Position numbers and translations under genes: made by a program
Source: a virus
IMG/VR virus record: IMGVR_UViG_3300028007_000008
Location: 1-24,180 of that record
Reading direction: 5' to 3' (one strand)
DNA length: 24,180 nt
Notes under the pieces: model-generated
Seen by the model: only the letters and a program-made list of their open reading frames with translations
Told to the model about the DNA's origin: nothing
Databases searched by the model: none
In this document: in pieces, positions 1 through 8,153 of the stretch
Position numbering within the stretch: position 1 is the stretch's first letter
Layout: each line of letters starts with the position of its first letter

Positions 1-1509
1 CAACTGTACTGGCGGTCGCAGCGGCTGGGCTCTTCGGCCATCGAGATCAAGGCGTTCTCGTATGCGATGACGCAATTGGGCGGCTCTTCTCAAGGGGCTG
101 CCAACGCGATGGAGAGCATCGCCGAGTTTGTGAAAAGCTCACCAGGAAACGTTGATTTCCTTTTACAGTGGGGCGTTTCGCCCGAGCATATCGGCAATGC
201 CAAAAAGTCGCTCCAAGACTTGGGAGAGACGTTCAAAAAGCTGGACTACTGGACTGCCAAAAGCATTGCCGGGGCAATCGGCATTGATCCGCTTACGCTG
301 CAGGCGATGCTAAAGGATACGGGCGAATTCGAGAAATGGTACGCCGAGATGGCGGAGCGCATCGGCAAGTTGTTCGGTGTTAATCTCGACGATGCGTCCG
401 GCGCAGCAAAAGAATTCGCGACCAACCTTCGTATGCTGAAGGCCGAAGCCGAGCTCGCGTTCAATCTTGCACTGTACAAAGTTCTCGACTGGTTGCTCCC
501 ACGGCTTGAGGCGCTGGCGAAATGGGTGGAGGACATCCTCTCAGGCAAAAAGCTGTCGGGTGTCGGCGGCGAGTTCCAGAAGATTGCCAAGGACGTAATG
601 TTGCTGCTCGACGCGCTGGGCGAGCTCGCTGGCACGCCGTACATGCAGAATTTCGCCGACAAGATGCTGAGCGCGCTGGATCACGTGATCAAGGGGCTGA
701 CCGGATTGGTGAAATTGGTCAACGACGTCGTCAATGGAAATTGGGCGGCGGCTTGGGCTGACGTGAAAGGGATTGTCTGGCAGGGCTCAGGCGTACTTGA
801 TGATGTAACCGATGCTGTAGTCGGCTACGGCCAAGACAAGTACAACCGCGACCCTGTCGGTGACCCCCACAATCTGATGCCAGATTGGATGCATGGTAAC
901 GCCAACGACAACGAAGTTGGCGGGAGCGGAGGAGGTAGGCGAGGGGGTGGCGGCACAACCAAGGCACAGCAAGCCGAACGCCTGCTCATGGCGTCAGGCT
1001 TTTCCGCCCCGGTGGCAAAGGGTATTGCAGCGGTCCTCTGGGCCGAGTCAGGCCTTAACGAGCGTCGCTGGAATGGCGAGGGCAGCGGCGCCTATGGGCT
1101 GGCACAGTGGCTGACCAAGAGCCGCGTCGCTGAATTTGCGCGCAAGTTCGGGCATTCCATCTACGGGTCGAGCTTTGAAGAGCAGATCGCGTTCGTGGCG
1201 CATGAGTTGCGCACCACGCATTCGGCTGTCGGTGACCGCATCAGGCAAATGACTGACCCCCTAATGGTTGCTGCCCATGTTATCGACCAGTTCGAAGCGC
1301 CCGGCCCGGCTGGCGCGCGTGGAGACTTGCGTAGGGCTGGACAGTACCTCGGCGTATCTGGCTCCGGTCGGTCGGCAACCGTCAACCAGACCAACAGCTA
1401 TTCGATTGCGAGCAACCACGACCCGAAGGCGATCGCGCATGAAATTGCCGCCACGCAGCACGACATCAACCAGCGGCTCGTCGCGAATTTCGGGCTGATT
1501 GTGCAGTGA
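1..1509 (+). CDS. Tail tape-measure protein with C-terminal tail lysozyme domain (5'-truncated)
   Basis: The reading frame is open to the left edge, so the N-terminal part is missing; the ATG at 67 is only an internal Met. The visible 502 residues begin with helical, alanine- and leucine-rich sequence typical of the C-terminal third of tape-measure proteins (a helical segment around 160-240), then a glycine linker at 919-954. After it comes a compact domain with the helix WAESGLN, GAYGLAQW and a long amphipathic tail, matching the phage tail lysozyme family (Phage_lysozyme2). The likely catalytic Glu is encoded at 1045-1047. Tape-measure proteins set tail length and are ejected ahead of the DNA; a fused muramidase-type domain would open peptidoglycan locally during entry. 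The next gene starts inside its stop codon (GTGA overlap). The family assignment of the lysozyme end is good; the tape-measure role is inferred from position and composition. Confidence 0.8.
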   Translation, partial: QLYWRSQRLGSSAIEIKAFSYAMTQLGGSSQGAANAMESIAEFVKSSPGNVDFLLQWGVSPEHIGNAKKSLQDLGETFKKLDYWTAKSIAGAIGIDPLTLQAMLKDTGEFEKWYAEMAERIGKLFGVNLDDASGAAKEFATNLRMLKAEAELAFNLALYKVLDWLLPRLEALAKWVEDILSGKKLSGVGGEFQKIAKDVMLLLDALGELAGTPYMQNFADKMLSALDHVIKGLTGLVKLVNDVVNGNWAAAWADVKGIVWQGSGVLDDVTDAVVGYGQDKYNRDPVGDPHNLMPDWMHGNANDNEVGGSGGGRRGGGGTTKAQQAERLLMASGFSAPVAKGIAAVLWAESGLNERRWNGEGSGAYGLAQWLTKSRVAEFARKFGHSIYGSSFEEQIAFVAHELRTTHSAVGDRIRQMTDPLMVAAHVIDQFEAPGPAGARGDLRRAGQYLGVSGSGRSATVNQTNSYSIASNHDPKAIAHEIAATQHDINQRLVANFGLIVQ

Positions 1510-2327
1510 CCCCCGGCAAAGGCATCCTCCGCGTCTTCGGCGGCTTCTATGCCGAAGTAACCGTTCGCGAGCAGCATACCGACGACCTGACCATCACGAC
1601 GCACCCTGTCGAACGTGGAGCGCCAATCTCGGACCACGCCTTCAGGATGCCGGCGCTTCTGACCATCGAGGCCGGGTGGTCGGCGGCTGGCGCCTACGAA
1701 CAAGCAAACCCCTCAACGGCGGACACCAAGCCAAGGTCCAACTTCCAGAAGCTGACGGACGCCTACAACCGTCTATTGCCGACAGTCGCGGCAATCGGCG
1801 GGACCGACGCCGTGACCAAGCTCTCGACCGCCTACAACACCATCGCGCTGGGCAACGCGCTGACCTCGCAGTCGTCGACACAGAACCTGAACGACCTCTA
1901 CGGCCAGATCGCACCGGTGATCGATGAGTACAGCCCGGCAGCCGCACAGACGCTCGCAGGCATCGTCGCCAACATCGCCTCAACGCAGGACCAGCAAACC
2001 GGCACCGAAGACGGCGCCAAACCGCTACGCGACCTCTATGAGAAACTCATCCAGCTTCAGCGCAGCGCCAAGCTTATCTCAGTTGAAACCGGCAAACGCG
2101 CGTACGACAACATGCTGATCCGGTCGATCCGAACACAGACCGATCAGTCCTCGGAAAACATCCTGATGATCACCGCGCAGTTGCAGGAGGTTTTGCTCGT
2201 GGACACGGTTCAGACGACCATGCCGGCGACCGCCAGACGGGCTGATCCCGCAGCCTCTGGCGGGGTCACGCAGAAGGGCGTGAAGTCGGCCGTCAGCTAC
2301 TCCGGCCCGATCCCGACGTACGCCTGA
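1506..2327 (+). CDS. Dit-like baseplate/tail protein with inserted helical repeat
   Basis: This 273-residue protein starts with GTG overlapping the tape-measure stop. The N-terminus (about 8-62, strands around FGGFYAEVTV and the MPALLTIEAGW segment) and the C-terminal part (about 174-238, with KRAYDNMLIRSIRTQTDQ and a following ENILMITAQLQEV) resemble the Dit-like tail proteins that follow tape measures in contractile phages and help link tube, tape measure and hub. Between them, roughly residues 78-170 are helical and contain a motif of the type xLxDxYxxL at residues 82, 105, 127 and 173 (weaker at 149), that is, a period near 23 residues. This insertion is not what I know of the family core. 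The C-terminal 35 residues are Ala/Gly/Ser/Pro-rich and probably flexible. The position between tape measure and plug supports a baseplate role. Family assignment is by recall and moderately sure. Confidence 0.6.
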   Translation: MTPGKGILRVFGGFYAEVTVREQHTDDLTITTHPVERGAPISDHAFRMPALLTIEAGWSAAGAYEQANPSTADTKPRSNFQKLTDAYNRLLPTVAAIGGTDAVTKLSTAYNTIALGNALTSQSSTQNLNDLYGQIAPVIDEYSPAAAQTLAGIVANIASTQDQQTGTEDGAKPLRDLYEKLIQLQRSAKLISVETGKRAYDNMLIRSIRTQTDQSSENILMITAQLQEVLLVDTVQTTMPATARRADPAASGGVTQKGVKSAVSYSGPIPTYA

Positions 2328-2334
2328 GGCGCTT

Positions 2335-2646
2335 GTGGCAGCTTTCGAAATCCCTCTCACCGCTGAGCCGCAGACGTTCTCGGTCCAGCTGCTTGGCATC
2401 GCCTACCAGATGACCGTGCAGTGGCGGAACAATGCCCAAGGCGGCTGGGTGCTCGACATCGCCGACGCCGCTGGAACGCCGATCGTCAGCGGTATCGCGC
2501 TCGTCACCGGGACGGACCTTCTTGGCCAGTATGCCTATCTGGGCATCGGCGGCTCGCTGCTTGTGCTGAATAATGCTGGCGGCGATGATGCGCCGACGTT
2601 CACCGATCTCGGCACCGATACCCATCTCGTCTTCGTGACCGCCTGA
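2335..2646 (+). CDS. Baseplate plug protein, Pam3 gp18-like (DUF6983 type)
   Basis: This 103-residue all-beta protein starts at GTG 2335, seven bases after the preceding stop. It has the pattern of the small baseplate plug family named after cyanophage Pam3 gp18: an opening PQTFSVQLLGIAYQMTVQW, a central GGWVLDIADAAGTPIVSGI and the signature DLLGQYAYLGIGGSLLV. In Pam3 and in Pseudomonas phage E217-type baseplates, a protein of this kind plugs the tube end at the hub. Its place between the Dit-like and hub genes matches that arrangement. Nothing looks broken. The function is taken from family knowledge; the sequence shows only the conserved motifs and size. Confidence 0.7.
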   Translation: MAAFEIPLTAEPQTFSVQLLGIAYQMTVQWRNNAQGGWVLDIADAAGTPIVSGIALVTGTDLLGQYAYLGIGGSLLVLNNAGGDDAPTFTDLGTDTHLVFVTA

Positions 2647-2648
2647 CC

Positions 2649-3569
2649 ATGGCCACTCACAACCAGTTCATCCGCAAGGCGAGTCTGTTGATTGGCGACG
2701 GAACGACCGCCGTTGACATGTCCAATCTGCACTTCTCGTTCCGGATCAAACAGGCGGAAGTTGGCATCCCGCAGACGGCATCGATCCGGATCTACAACGT
2801 CTCGAACGTCACGTTTCAGCAGATTGTCGAGTACACCAAGGTCCAGCTCAGCGCCGGATATCAGCACGGCGCATTCGGGGTCATCTTCAACGGCGAGATC
2901 GTCCAGGCAAAGGCGGGCAGGGAAAACGCGGTCGATTCCTACATCGATATCATCGCCGCCGAAGGCTACCGAAGCCATCAGCAACCAATCTTCGTCACGT
3001 TGGCCGCCGGATCGACCGTGCTCGACATGGCGAATGCCGCAGCCGCCGCGATGGGCCGCAAGCTGAACAACTTCACGAGCGAAAAGCCTGCGCAGTTGCC
3101 GCGCGGTATCACTGCTTATGGTGCAGCGCGGCGTGTGCTGACCGATGCGGCGACCAAGATGGGGGCGATCTGGTACTTTTCGAACGAAGGCATTGACCTC
3201 GTCCCGGTCGACAGCCCCAAGAGAAAAGAGTCGGTAGTCTTGAACGGCGGCACCGGCATGATCGGCTGGCCGGAACAGACGCAGGACGGCATCCGCGTGC
3301 GCTGCCTGCTCAACCCGAACCTGACGCTTGGTGCGACGATTAAGCTGAACAATGCTTCCATTCAGGCGGCGACATTTGCCACCGCCTATCAAGCCCAAGT
3401 CGGGAACTACAACCTGCCCCGCCCCGACCCGGACGGTACCTACCGCATGTACGTGATCGAGCACTCCGGCAACACCAGGGGAAATGACTGGTACAGCGAC
3501 TTGGTCTGCCTCTCGGTCGATCTCACCAATGCAGGCATGACCGGCATCTTTCAGAGGTACCTGTTCTGA
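2649..3569 (+). CDS. Baseplate hub protein (gp27/E217 gp41-like)
   Basis: The 306-residue product starts at ATG 2649, two bases after the previous stop. It opens with a strand-rich domain containing the segment LHFSFRIKQAEVGIPQTASI, a 'structural epitope' pattern shared with hub proteins of simple contractile baseplates (T4 gp27 fold, protein D-like). Then come YIDIIAAEGYRSHQQ and an alanine-rich helix TVLDMANAAAAAM, followed by GAARRVLTDAATKMGAIWYF. The C-terminal half has the conserved stretch QDGIRVRCLLNPNLTLGATI. Hubs trimerise at the tube end and hold the spike, which is encoded directly downstream with a TGATG one-base overlap. The fold-level assignment rests on pattern and neighbours, not on a search. 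Confidence 0.62.
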   Translation: MATHNQFIRKASLLIGDGTTAVDMSNLHFSFRIKQAEVGIPQTASIRIYNVSNVTFQQIVEYTKVQLSAGYQHGAFGVIFNGEIVQAKAGRENAVDSYIDIIAAEGYRSHQQPIFVTLAAGSTVLDMANAAAAAMGRKLNNFTSEKPAQLPRGITAYGAARRVLTDAATKMGAIWYFSNEGIDLVPVDSPKRKESVVLNGGTGMIGWPEQTQDGIRVRCLLNPNLTLGATIKLNNASIQAATFATAYQAQVGNYNLPRPDPDGTYRMYVIEHSGNTRGNDWYSDLVCLSVDLTNAGMTGIFQRYLF

Positions 3570-4174
3570 TGGACCAGCGGCAACGCCTCGGCGACCCGAC
3601 AACAGCTATCGCGATGGCAACGCGCGAGCGACAAGCGCAAATGTACACCGCCCTGCCCGGCATTATCCAGTCCTTTGATCCCGCCGCGATGACCTGCGAA
3701 GTCCAGCCCTCGATCCAAGGCACGCTGTCCGATCCGAAGACCGGCAAGGCGACGAACGTGAACCTGCCGCTTCTGGTCGACTGTCCCGTGCAGTTTCCCT
3801 CTGGCGGCGGCGTCACGCTGACCATGCCGATTGCAGCGGACGACGAATGCCTCATCATCTTTGCCTCGCGCTGCATCGATGCCTGGTGGCAGAATGGCGG
3901 CATCCAGCCCCCAATGGTCTACCGCATGCACGACTTGTCGGATGGCTTCGTCATCCCCGGCATCTGGTCGCAGCCGCGTGTGCCGGCCGGCGTCTCGACC
4001 AGCAAGGCACAGCTGCGCAGCACCGACGGCGCTACAATTCTCGAGCTCGATCCGCAGGCGCAGCGCATCAACATGGTGGCGCCGGGCGGCGTCTACATCA
4101 ACGGCATCCACTTCGACGAGCACAAGCACAGCGACGTCCAAGCCGGATCAGGAATCAGCGGAGGCCCGCAATGA
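3569..4174 (+). CDS. Baseplate spike protein, gp138-type N-terminal domain with HxH tip
   Basis: This 201-residue protein begins at an ATG that overlaps the hub stop by one base. The N-terminal region (about 20-135) shows the OB-fold pattern of the gp138 spike family: a PGIIQSFDPAAMTCEVQPSI opening, a loop ending LPLLVDCPVQFPSGGG, then LTMPIAADDECLIIFASR and a WWQNGG turn. The C-terminus forms short repetitive strands (GATILELDPQAQRINMVAP) ending in HFDEHKHSDVQAGSG. The HKH triplet is the HxH type used by P2 gpV, phi92 gp138 and Mu gp45 spikes to bind an iron ion at the needle tip. The protein would be the membrane-piercing needle. The length is normal for the family and the gene is followed by an ATGA overlap with the wedge gene. 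Confidence 0.78.
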   Translation: MDQRQRLGDPTTAIAMATRERQAQMYTALPGIIQSFDPAAMTCEVQPSIQGTLSDPKTGKATNVNLPLLVDCPVQFPSGGGVTLTMPIAADDECLIIFASRCIDAWWQNGGIQPPMVYRMHDLSDGFVIPGIWSQPRVPAGVSTSKAQLRSTDGATILELDPQAQRINMVAPGGVYINGIHFDEHKHSDVQAGSGISGGPQ

Positions 4175-4632
4175 GAGTTCGCGCGCTCGACGCCAACGGC
4201 GACATGACTTTCGGCCTCAGCGCCGCCAACTTCCTCATCAATTCTGCAGCGGCGGTCGCGCAGTGCATCAATACCCGGCTTGGCCTGATCAAGGGTGAGT
4301 GGTTCCTCGACACGACTGAGGGCACCGATTGGGGCGGCAAGATACTCGGCCGTCAGCCCAAGGCGGGGTACGACGCCGAGATCCGCCGCGTCATTCTCGG
4401 CACGCCGGGGGTCACGCAAATCACCGCCTATTCCAGCGACCTGACCAATCGCGCGCTGGCGGTGAACGCGACGGTACTGACAGCATACAGCGCACAGTCG
4501 CTCGTACTTAGCGCGGCATTTGGCCGGGGGCTGCAGCCGGTTGCACCCGTTACCGGGTTCCCGGTCGGCACCTCACCGTCCCTCGCGTTGCTCGACTTCA
4601 CTTTCGTGCTCGATGAATCGGTTCTCGGATAA
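4171..4632 (+). CDS. Baseplate wedge protein, gp25/XkdS/Mu gp46-like
   Basis: I use the ATG at 4171, which overlaps the spike stop (ATGA) and gives 153 residues; an upstream start in the same frame would run through most of the spike gene. The middle contains GEWFLDTTEGTDWGGKILG followed by EIRRVILGTPGVTQITAY and a beta hairpin of alternating hydrophobic residues. This is the pattern of small wedge proteins of the W/gp25 or DUF2634 type (XkdS, Mu gp46), which connect the sheath to the J-type wedge. The next gene is the J/gp47 protein, as expected for this family. The C-terminal 40 residues form a further strand-rich piece. The call is supported strongly by synteny and moderately by sequence. 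Confidence 0.65.
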   Translation: MRVRALDANGDMTFGLSAANFLINSAAAVAQCINTRLGLIKGEWFLDTTEGTDWGGKILGRQPKAGYDAEIRRVILGTPGVTQITAYSSDLTNRALAVNATVLTAYSAQSLVLSAAFGRGLQPVAPVTGFPVGTSPSLALLDFTFVLDESVLG

Positions 4633-4646
4633 GGGCTACCGCAGAC

Positions 4647-5828
4647 GTGACAACCTATCCGCTTCCAACGCTGGGCGCCCAGGTGGGCCCGGCCGGGATC
4701 ACTGCGCCCTCTTTCGACGATACCCTGCTGTCGCTTCAGGCGACCTATCAGCAGATCTACGGCGCCGATGCTGTCCTCACTCCCGATACGCAAGACGGTC
4801 AGTGGATTGCGGCCATCGCGCAGGCAATTGCCGATGTGAATGCCGGGGCGATCGCGGTCTACAACAGCTTTTCGCCCAGCACCGCACAAGGCGTCGGCCT
4901 GTCCTCCGTCGTGAAGATCAATGGCCTTCGCCGCGAGACGCCGTCGAACTCCACTGCGCAGGTTCTGATCACCGGCACGGCAGGGACCGTCATCACGAAT
5001 GGACAGGTGCAGGATAGCAGCGGCAACGTCTGGAACCTGCCGACCACAGTCACCATTCCGGAAAGCAGCTCGATCACCGTCACAGCGACTGCTGCGCAGC
5101 TTGGGGCCATTTCCGCAGCTATCGGGACAATCACGAAAATCCTCAACCCGACGCGCGGCTGGATTTCTGCGACAAACACGTCCGCCGCCTCGCCGGGCGC
5201 GCCGGTTGAGAAGGACGCGACCCTGCGCCAGCGTCAGGCCCGGTCGACCAACCTGCCGGCCCGTACGCCGCTTTCAGCCATCCTCGCTGCTGTCCGCAAT
5301 CTTCCCGGCGTCTCGCGGGCAGAAGCGCATGAGAACGACACGGGGACGACCGATAGCGAAGGCGTGCCGGCCAACACGATCTGGCTGGTGGTCGAAGGAG
5401 GCGATACCACGGCGATCGCGACGGCGATTGCGAACGGCAAGATCGGCGTCGCGACCTACGGCAGCGTGATCCAGACCGTGACCGACGAGTTCGGCATACC
5501 GTCGACGGTCCGCTTCGACCGGCCGACTTACCGCCGCATCGTGGTCAACGTCACGCTGAAGCCGCTTGCAGGCTACACTGTGCAGACCGGCAACAACATC
5601 ATCGCGGCGATCAACGCCTACATCAACTCGCTGGCAGTCGGTGAAAGCGTGTTCCTCACGCAAGTGATTGCTGCTGCGATCCAAGGCAGCGGCGCTCCGA
5701 CCACCTTCAACCTGACAGCGCTCACCATGGCGGTCTACCCCGACTCACCGGCGGCGGCTGACCTTCCGATGGCGTTCAACCAGGCCCCGCAGCAGGCGCT
5801 GGCGGACATCAGTCTGGCGCTGATCTGA
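4647..5828 (+). CDS. Baseplate J/gp47 family wedge protein
   Basis: This 393-residue product starts at GTG 4647. It has the usual order of the J/gp47 family: an N-terminal helical region with LSLQATYQQIYGADAVL and DGQWIAAIAQAIADVNAGAI, a strand-rich middle with a variable QVQDSSGNVWNLP loop, and the conserved ARSTNLPARTPLSAILAAV-LPGV segment near residues 199-225. The family C-terminal domain follows, with RRIVVNVTLKPLAGY and a helix before SLAVGESVFLTQVIAAA. The length is typical (Mu gp47 is about 360 residues). The protein forms the periphery of the baseplate wedge and drives the change that triggers sheath contraction. It overlaps the following wedge gene by one base (TGATG). Confidence 0.9.
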   Translation: MTTYPLPTLGAQVGPAGITAPSFDDTLLSLQATYQQIYGADAVLTPDTQDGQWIAAIAQAIADVNAGAIAVYNSFSPSTAQGVGLSSVVKINGLRRETPSNSTAQVLITGTAGTVITNGQVQDSSGNVWNLPTTVTIPESSSITVTATAAQLGAISAAIGTITKILNPTRGWISATNTSAASPGAPVEKDATLRQRQARSTNLPARTPLSAILAAVRNLPGVSRAEAHENDTGTTDSEGVPANTIWLVVEGGDTTAIATAIANGKIGVATYGSVIQTVTDEFGIPSTVRFDRPTYRRIVVNVTLKPLAGYTVQTGNNIIAAINAYINSLAVGESVFLTQVIAAAIQGSGAPTTFNLTALTMAVYPDSPAAADLPMAFNQAPQQALADISLALI

Positions 5829-6493
5829 TGGCGGGCGACGTCACGCCCTACACCGGGCTGATCACCTCAAAGCATGCCGACAAGCCGAATTTCATGGCAA
5901 CGGTCGCGGCATCGGTGCAGCCGATTGCCGATACGCTTGCGACCTTGAACGGTCTGAACGCGGCATTCGATCTGGACCTTGCGCAGGGGCAGCAACTGGA
6001 CATCCTCGGCGAGTGGATCGGCGCAAGCCGGTTCGTCTCAAGTGCGCTGGACGGGGTCTATTTCAGCTTCGACATCAGCGGGCTTGGGTTTGAGCAGGGG
6101 GTCATTTGGAGTCCCGGCGAGCCCTTGACCGGTCTCATCGCTCTTCCGGATGACGTCTACCTGACGCTTCTCAAGGCCACGATCGTCGCCAACCATTGGG
6201 ATGGCTCGATCTCCGGCGCCTACACCGCATGGCAGACGCTGCTCGGGCCGCAGGGTTATCAGATCCTGATCCAGGACAATGGCGACATGACCATGGTCCT
6301 CGCGCTGCATGGTGCGCTGGTCGATCCGGTGTTCACTCAACTGTTCGCGGCTGGGGTCCTGGATCTGCGGCCGGCTGGCGTGGAAGCGTCCTACGTCATT
6401 CCGACCATTCCCGCCGCACCCTTCTTCGGCCTCGATATCGAAACCGAGTACGTCGACGGCCTCGATTTCGGTGCCTTCGGCCAGTTCACCTGA
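5828..6493 (+). CDS. Baseplate wedge protein, DUF2612 (Phage_Wedge1) family
   Basis: This 221-residue protein starts at an ATG sharing one base with the J-gene stop. The segment YTGLITSKHADKPNFMATVA, followed by LDLAQGQQLDILGEWIGASR, a PDDVYLTLLKATIVANHWDG block and a C-terminal DLRPAGV, is characteristic of DUF2612 proteins, the third wedge component after gp25- and J-like proteins (functional counterpart of Mu gp48 or P2 gpI). The C-terminal 25 residues (FFGLDIETEYVDGLDFGAFG) look like a repeated strand motif (GLDIE / GLDFG) that probably contacts the tail fibre encoded next. The protein would attach fibres to the baseplate. The family match is good; the fibre-docking role of the C-terminus is inference. 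Confidence 0.75.
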   Translation: MAGDVTPYTGLITSKHADKPNFMATVAASVQPIADTLATLNGLNAAFDLDLAQGQQLDILGEWIGASRFVSSALDGVYFSFDISGLGFEQGVIWSPGEPLTGLIALPDDVYLTLLKATIVANHWDGSISGAYTAWQTLLGPQGYQILIQDNGDMTMVLALHGALVDPVFTQLFAAGVLDLRPAGVEASYVIPTIPAAPFFGLDIETEYVDGLDFGAFGQFT

Positions 6494-6507
6494 CATCGGA
6501 GTAACTC

Positions 6508-7722
6508 ATGCCCGCAAGCACGGATTTCCTGCCCTTTGCCACGGGGGCAGGCGCAAACGTCGTTTCGCAATCGGTCTATGCGGCCGACTCTGCCCTCAGC
6601 AACGGCTTCTCCTCGGGCATTGCGTCTTCTGCCAAGTTCAACAAGGTGTTCCGGCAAGCGAGCTTCGTTGCCGCCGGCGTCGCAACGTGGATGGCGAACG
6701 CGCTGAACACCAACATTCCCGATGACGGCAACCTCAGCGCCTTCGTCGCCAACCTCGCGCTGGCGGTGCGAGCCGCGGCATCAGGCGGCAACTTCATTGC
6801 CGACACCGGTTCGGTCAACACGCTGATCGGCACCAGTTCGCCGGCGCCAACCGCGCTTGCGGCAGGCATGCAGGTCGCAATCCAGATCGCCAACACGAAC
6901 ACCGGCGCGGTGACCTTCAACTATGCGGGCCTTGGTGTGAAGGCCGTCCTTTCCGAGGGCAACGCGGTCAAAGCGGGCCAGATGGTCGCGGGCCAGATCT
7001 ACCTGCTGATGTACGACGGCACGCAGTGGGAATTGCTGAGCGTAGGTGTCGACGTTCCAGCGAGCACGTCCCAAGCCGGCATCGTGTTGCTGGCCGCCAA
7101 TAGTGATGTGGCGGCCGGCACCGATACCGCGAAGGCTGCGACCGCACAGGGTGTTGCCAGAGCGGTGCAGTCTGGCGGCTACAACTACGCAGCCGACAGC
7201 GGCAGTGCCAATGCCATCACGGTTACGTTGACCCCTGCACCAGCTGCGTATTCGGTCGGCCTCGTGGTCGAGGTCCTGATGAACGCCACGAACACCGGTG
7301 CGACGACGATCAACGTCAACGGGCTTGGCGCGAAGACCGTGCAATTCAATGGCGCCGTGCTGGTTGCCGGCCAGCTGGTCGCGGGCCGCATCTACAGCAT
7401 GATCTACGACGGCACGAACTTCCAGCTTCAGACGTCCGCCGCGCCGGTTATCACTGCTTCTTCGTTCTCTGCCTCGGCGGGCTACATCCAGTGGTCCAAC
7501 GGCTTCAAGATCCAATGGCAGACAATCACCGTGACGACCACGACGACCCAGTCGTTCAGCTATCCCAGCGCGTTCAACAACGCGTCGGTGGCCTGGATCA
7601 ACGGCGATGATGCCTCGAACGACGTCTCCGTCTTCGTCTCCGGCACCACGGCAAGCGGCGCGACGGTGCGCAGCACGTTGGCCTCTTCGGCGACCTGCAC
7701 CCTCTTCTCCATCGGCTACTGA
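6508..7722 (+). CDS. Tail fibre with duplicated module and gp53-like C-terminal tip
   Basis: This 404-residue fibre starts at ATG 6508, preceded by a good GGAG ribosome binding site at 6498-6501. The N-terminus (FLPFATGAGANVVSQSVYAA, then SSAKFNKVFRQASFVAAGVA) is the standard baseplate-attachment domain of fibres in this phage type. Two copies of an 85-residue module follow, both ending in a VAGxIYxxxYDGTxxxL pattern. The C-terminal 90 residues (GYIQWSNGFKIQWQ, a threonine run, SYPSAFNNASVAW) match the tip domain of gp53-like fibres, which trimerises and likely contacts the receptor. Composition is rich in Ala, Thr, Ser and Gly, as expected. The assembly chaperone follows 10 bases downstream. 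Confidence 0.82.
   Translation: MPASTDFLPFATGAGANVVSQSVYAADSALSNGFSSGIASSAKFNKVFRQASFVAAGVATWMANALNTNIPDDGNLSAFVANLALAVRAAASGGNFIADTGSVNTLIGTSSPAPTALAAGMQVAIQIANTNTGAVTFNYAGLGVKAVLSEGNAVKAGQMVAGQIYLLMYDGTQWELLSVGVDVPASTSQAGIVLLAANSDVAAGTDTAKAATAQGVARAVQSGGYNYAADSGSANAITVTLTPAPAAYSVGLVVEVLMNATNTGATTINVNGLGAKTVQFNGAVLVAGQLVAGRIYSMIYDGTNFQLQTSAAPVITASSFSASAGYIQWSNGFKIQWQTITVTTTTTQSFSYPSAFNNASVAWINGDDASNDVSVFVSGTTASGATVRSTLASSATCTLFSIGY
6784..7041 (+). repeat. Tail-fibre module copy 1
   Basis: This is the first of two homologous protein modules in the tail fibre, from GGNFIADTGSVN to the YDGTQWELLS end. Shared landmarks with copy 2 are the GG opening, ANTNTGAVTF against ATNTGATTI, GLGVKAV against GLGAKTV, and VAGQIYLLMYDGT against VAGRIYSMIYDGT. 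The DNA copies have diverged, so the duplication is old. Confidence 0.85.
7174..7434 (+). repeat. Tail-fibre module copy 2
   Basis: This is the second copy of the fibre module, from GGYNYAADSGSANA to the YDGTNFQLQT end, separated from copy 1 by about 44 residues containing SQAGIVLLAANSDVAAGTD, a common fibre linker motif. Such modules probably form stacked beta domains along the shaft. Confidence 0.85.
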
Positions 7723-7732
7723 GGCTCCCCAA

Positions 7733-8122
7733 ATGCGGTATTTCTCTCCATCGACGCGCGGGTTCTACACCTTGGATGCCAATGCTGGCTTCATCCCGGA
7801 TGATGCTGTCGAGATCGACGACAACGCATATGAGGATCTCATGGCCGGACAGGCCACTGGTCAGCAGATCCTGGCTGGCAAGGATGGCATGCCTGTGCTC
7901 GCCGATCCTCCTTTGCCCTCCGACGCCGAACTGATCACGCGGTGCAAGGAAACGGCGCGGAGCTTGCTCGCAGCGACGGACTACACGCAGGCTGCCGATG
8001 TCGCGGGCGCGCTGAAGAACGCATCTGCATTCACGGACTATCGAGCAGCGTTGCGCGCAATTTTTCGCAACCCGGTAAAGTCGCCGAAATGGCCTGAGAC
8101 ACCTCAGCCCGATTGGGGCTGA
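7733..8122 (+). CDS. Tail fibre assembly chaperone-like protein
   Basis: The ATG at 7733 gives 129 residues and lies 10 bases after the fibre stop; a longer in-frame start would lie inside the fibre gene and is not credible. The N-terminus (MRYFSPSTRGFYT, then IPDDAVEIDDNAYEDLMAGQ) and the C-terminal helical part (CKETARSLLAATDYTQAADV, a YRAALRAIF motif and a proline/tryptophan end KWPETPQPDW) match the small fibre-assembly proteins found immediately after tail fibres. These bind the fibre tip during folding and are often absent from the finished virion. A strong terminator follows 31 bases after the stop, so this is probably the last gene of the tail transcription unit. Confidence 0.75.
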   Translation: MRYFSPSTRGFYTLDANAGFIPDDAVEIDDNAYEDLMAGQATGQQILAGKDGMPVLADPPLPSDAELITRCKETARSLLAATDYTQAADVAGALKNASAFTDYRAALRAIFRNPVKSPKWPETPQPDWG

Positions 8123-8153
8123 TCAGCCGCCGCCTGACCCTACCCAGTTCCAG

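Noticed and set aside
2535-3602. A 355-codon minus-strand frame over the hub gene
   Set aside because: It is an antisense shadow of the hub; it crosses gene boundaries of a tight plus-strand operon and shows no family motif.
3847-4170. Longer in-frame start for the gp25-like wedge gene
   Set aside because: It overlaps most of the spike gene and encodes a His/Arg-rich sequence unlike the family; the ATGA overlap at 4171 is the natural start.
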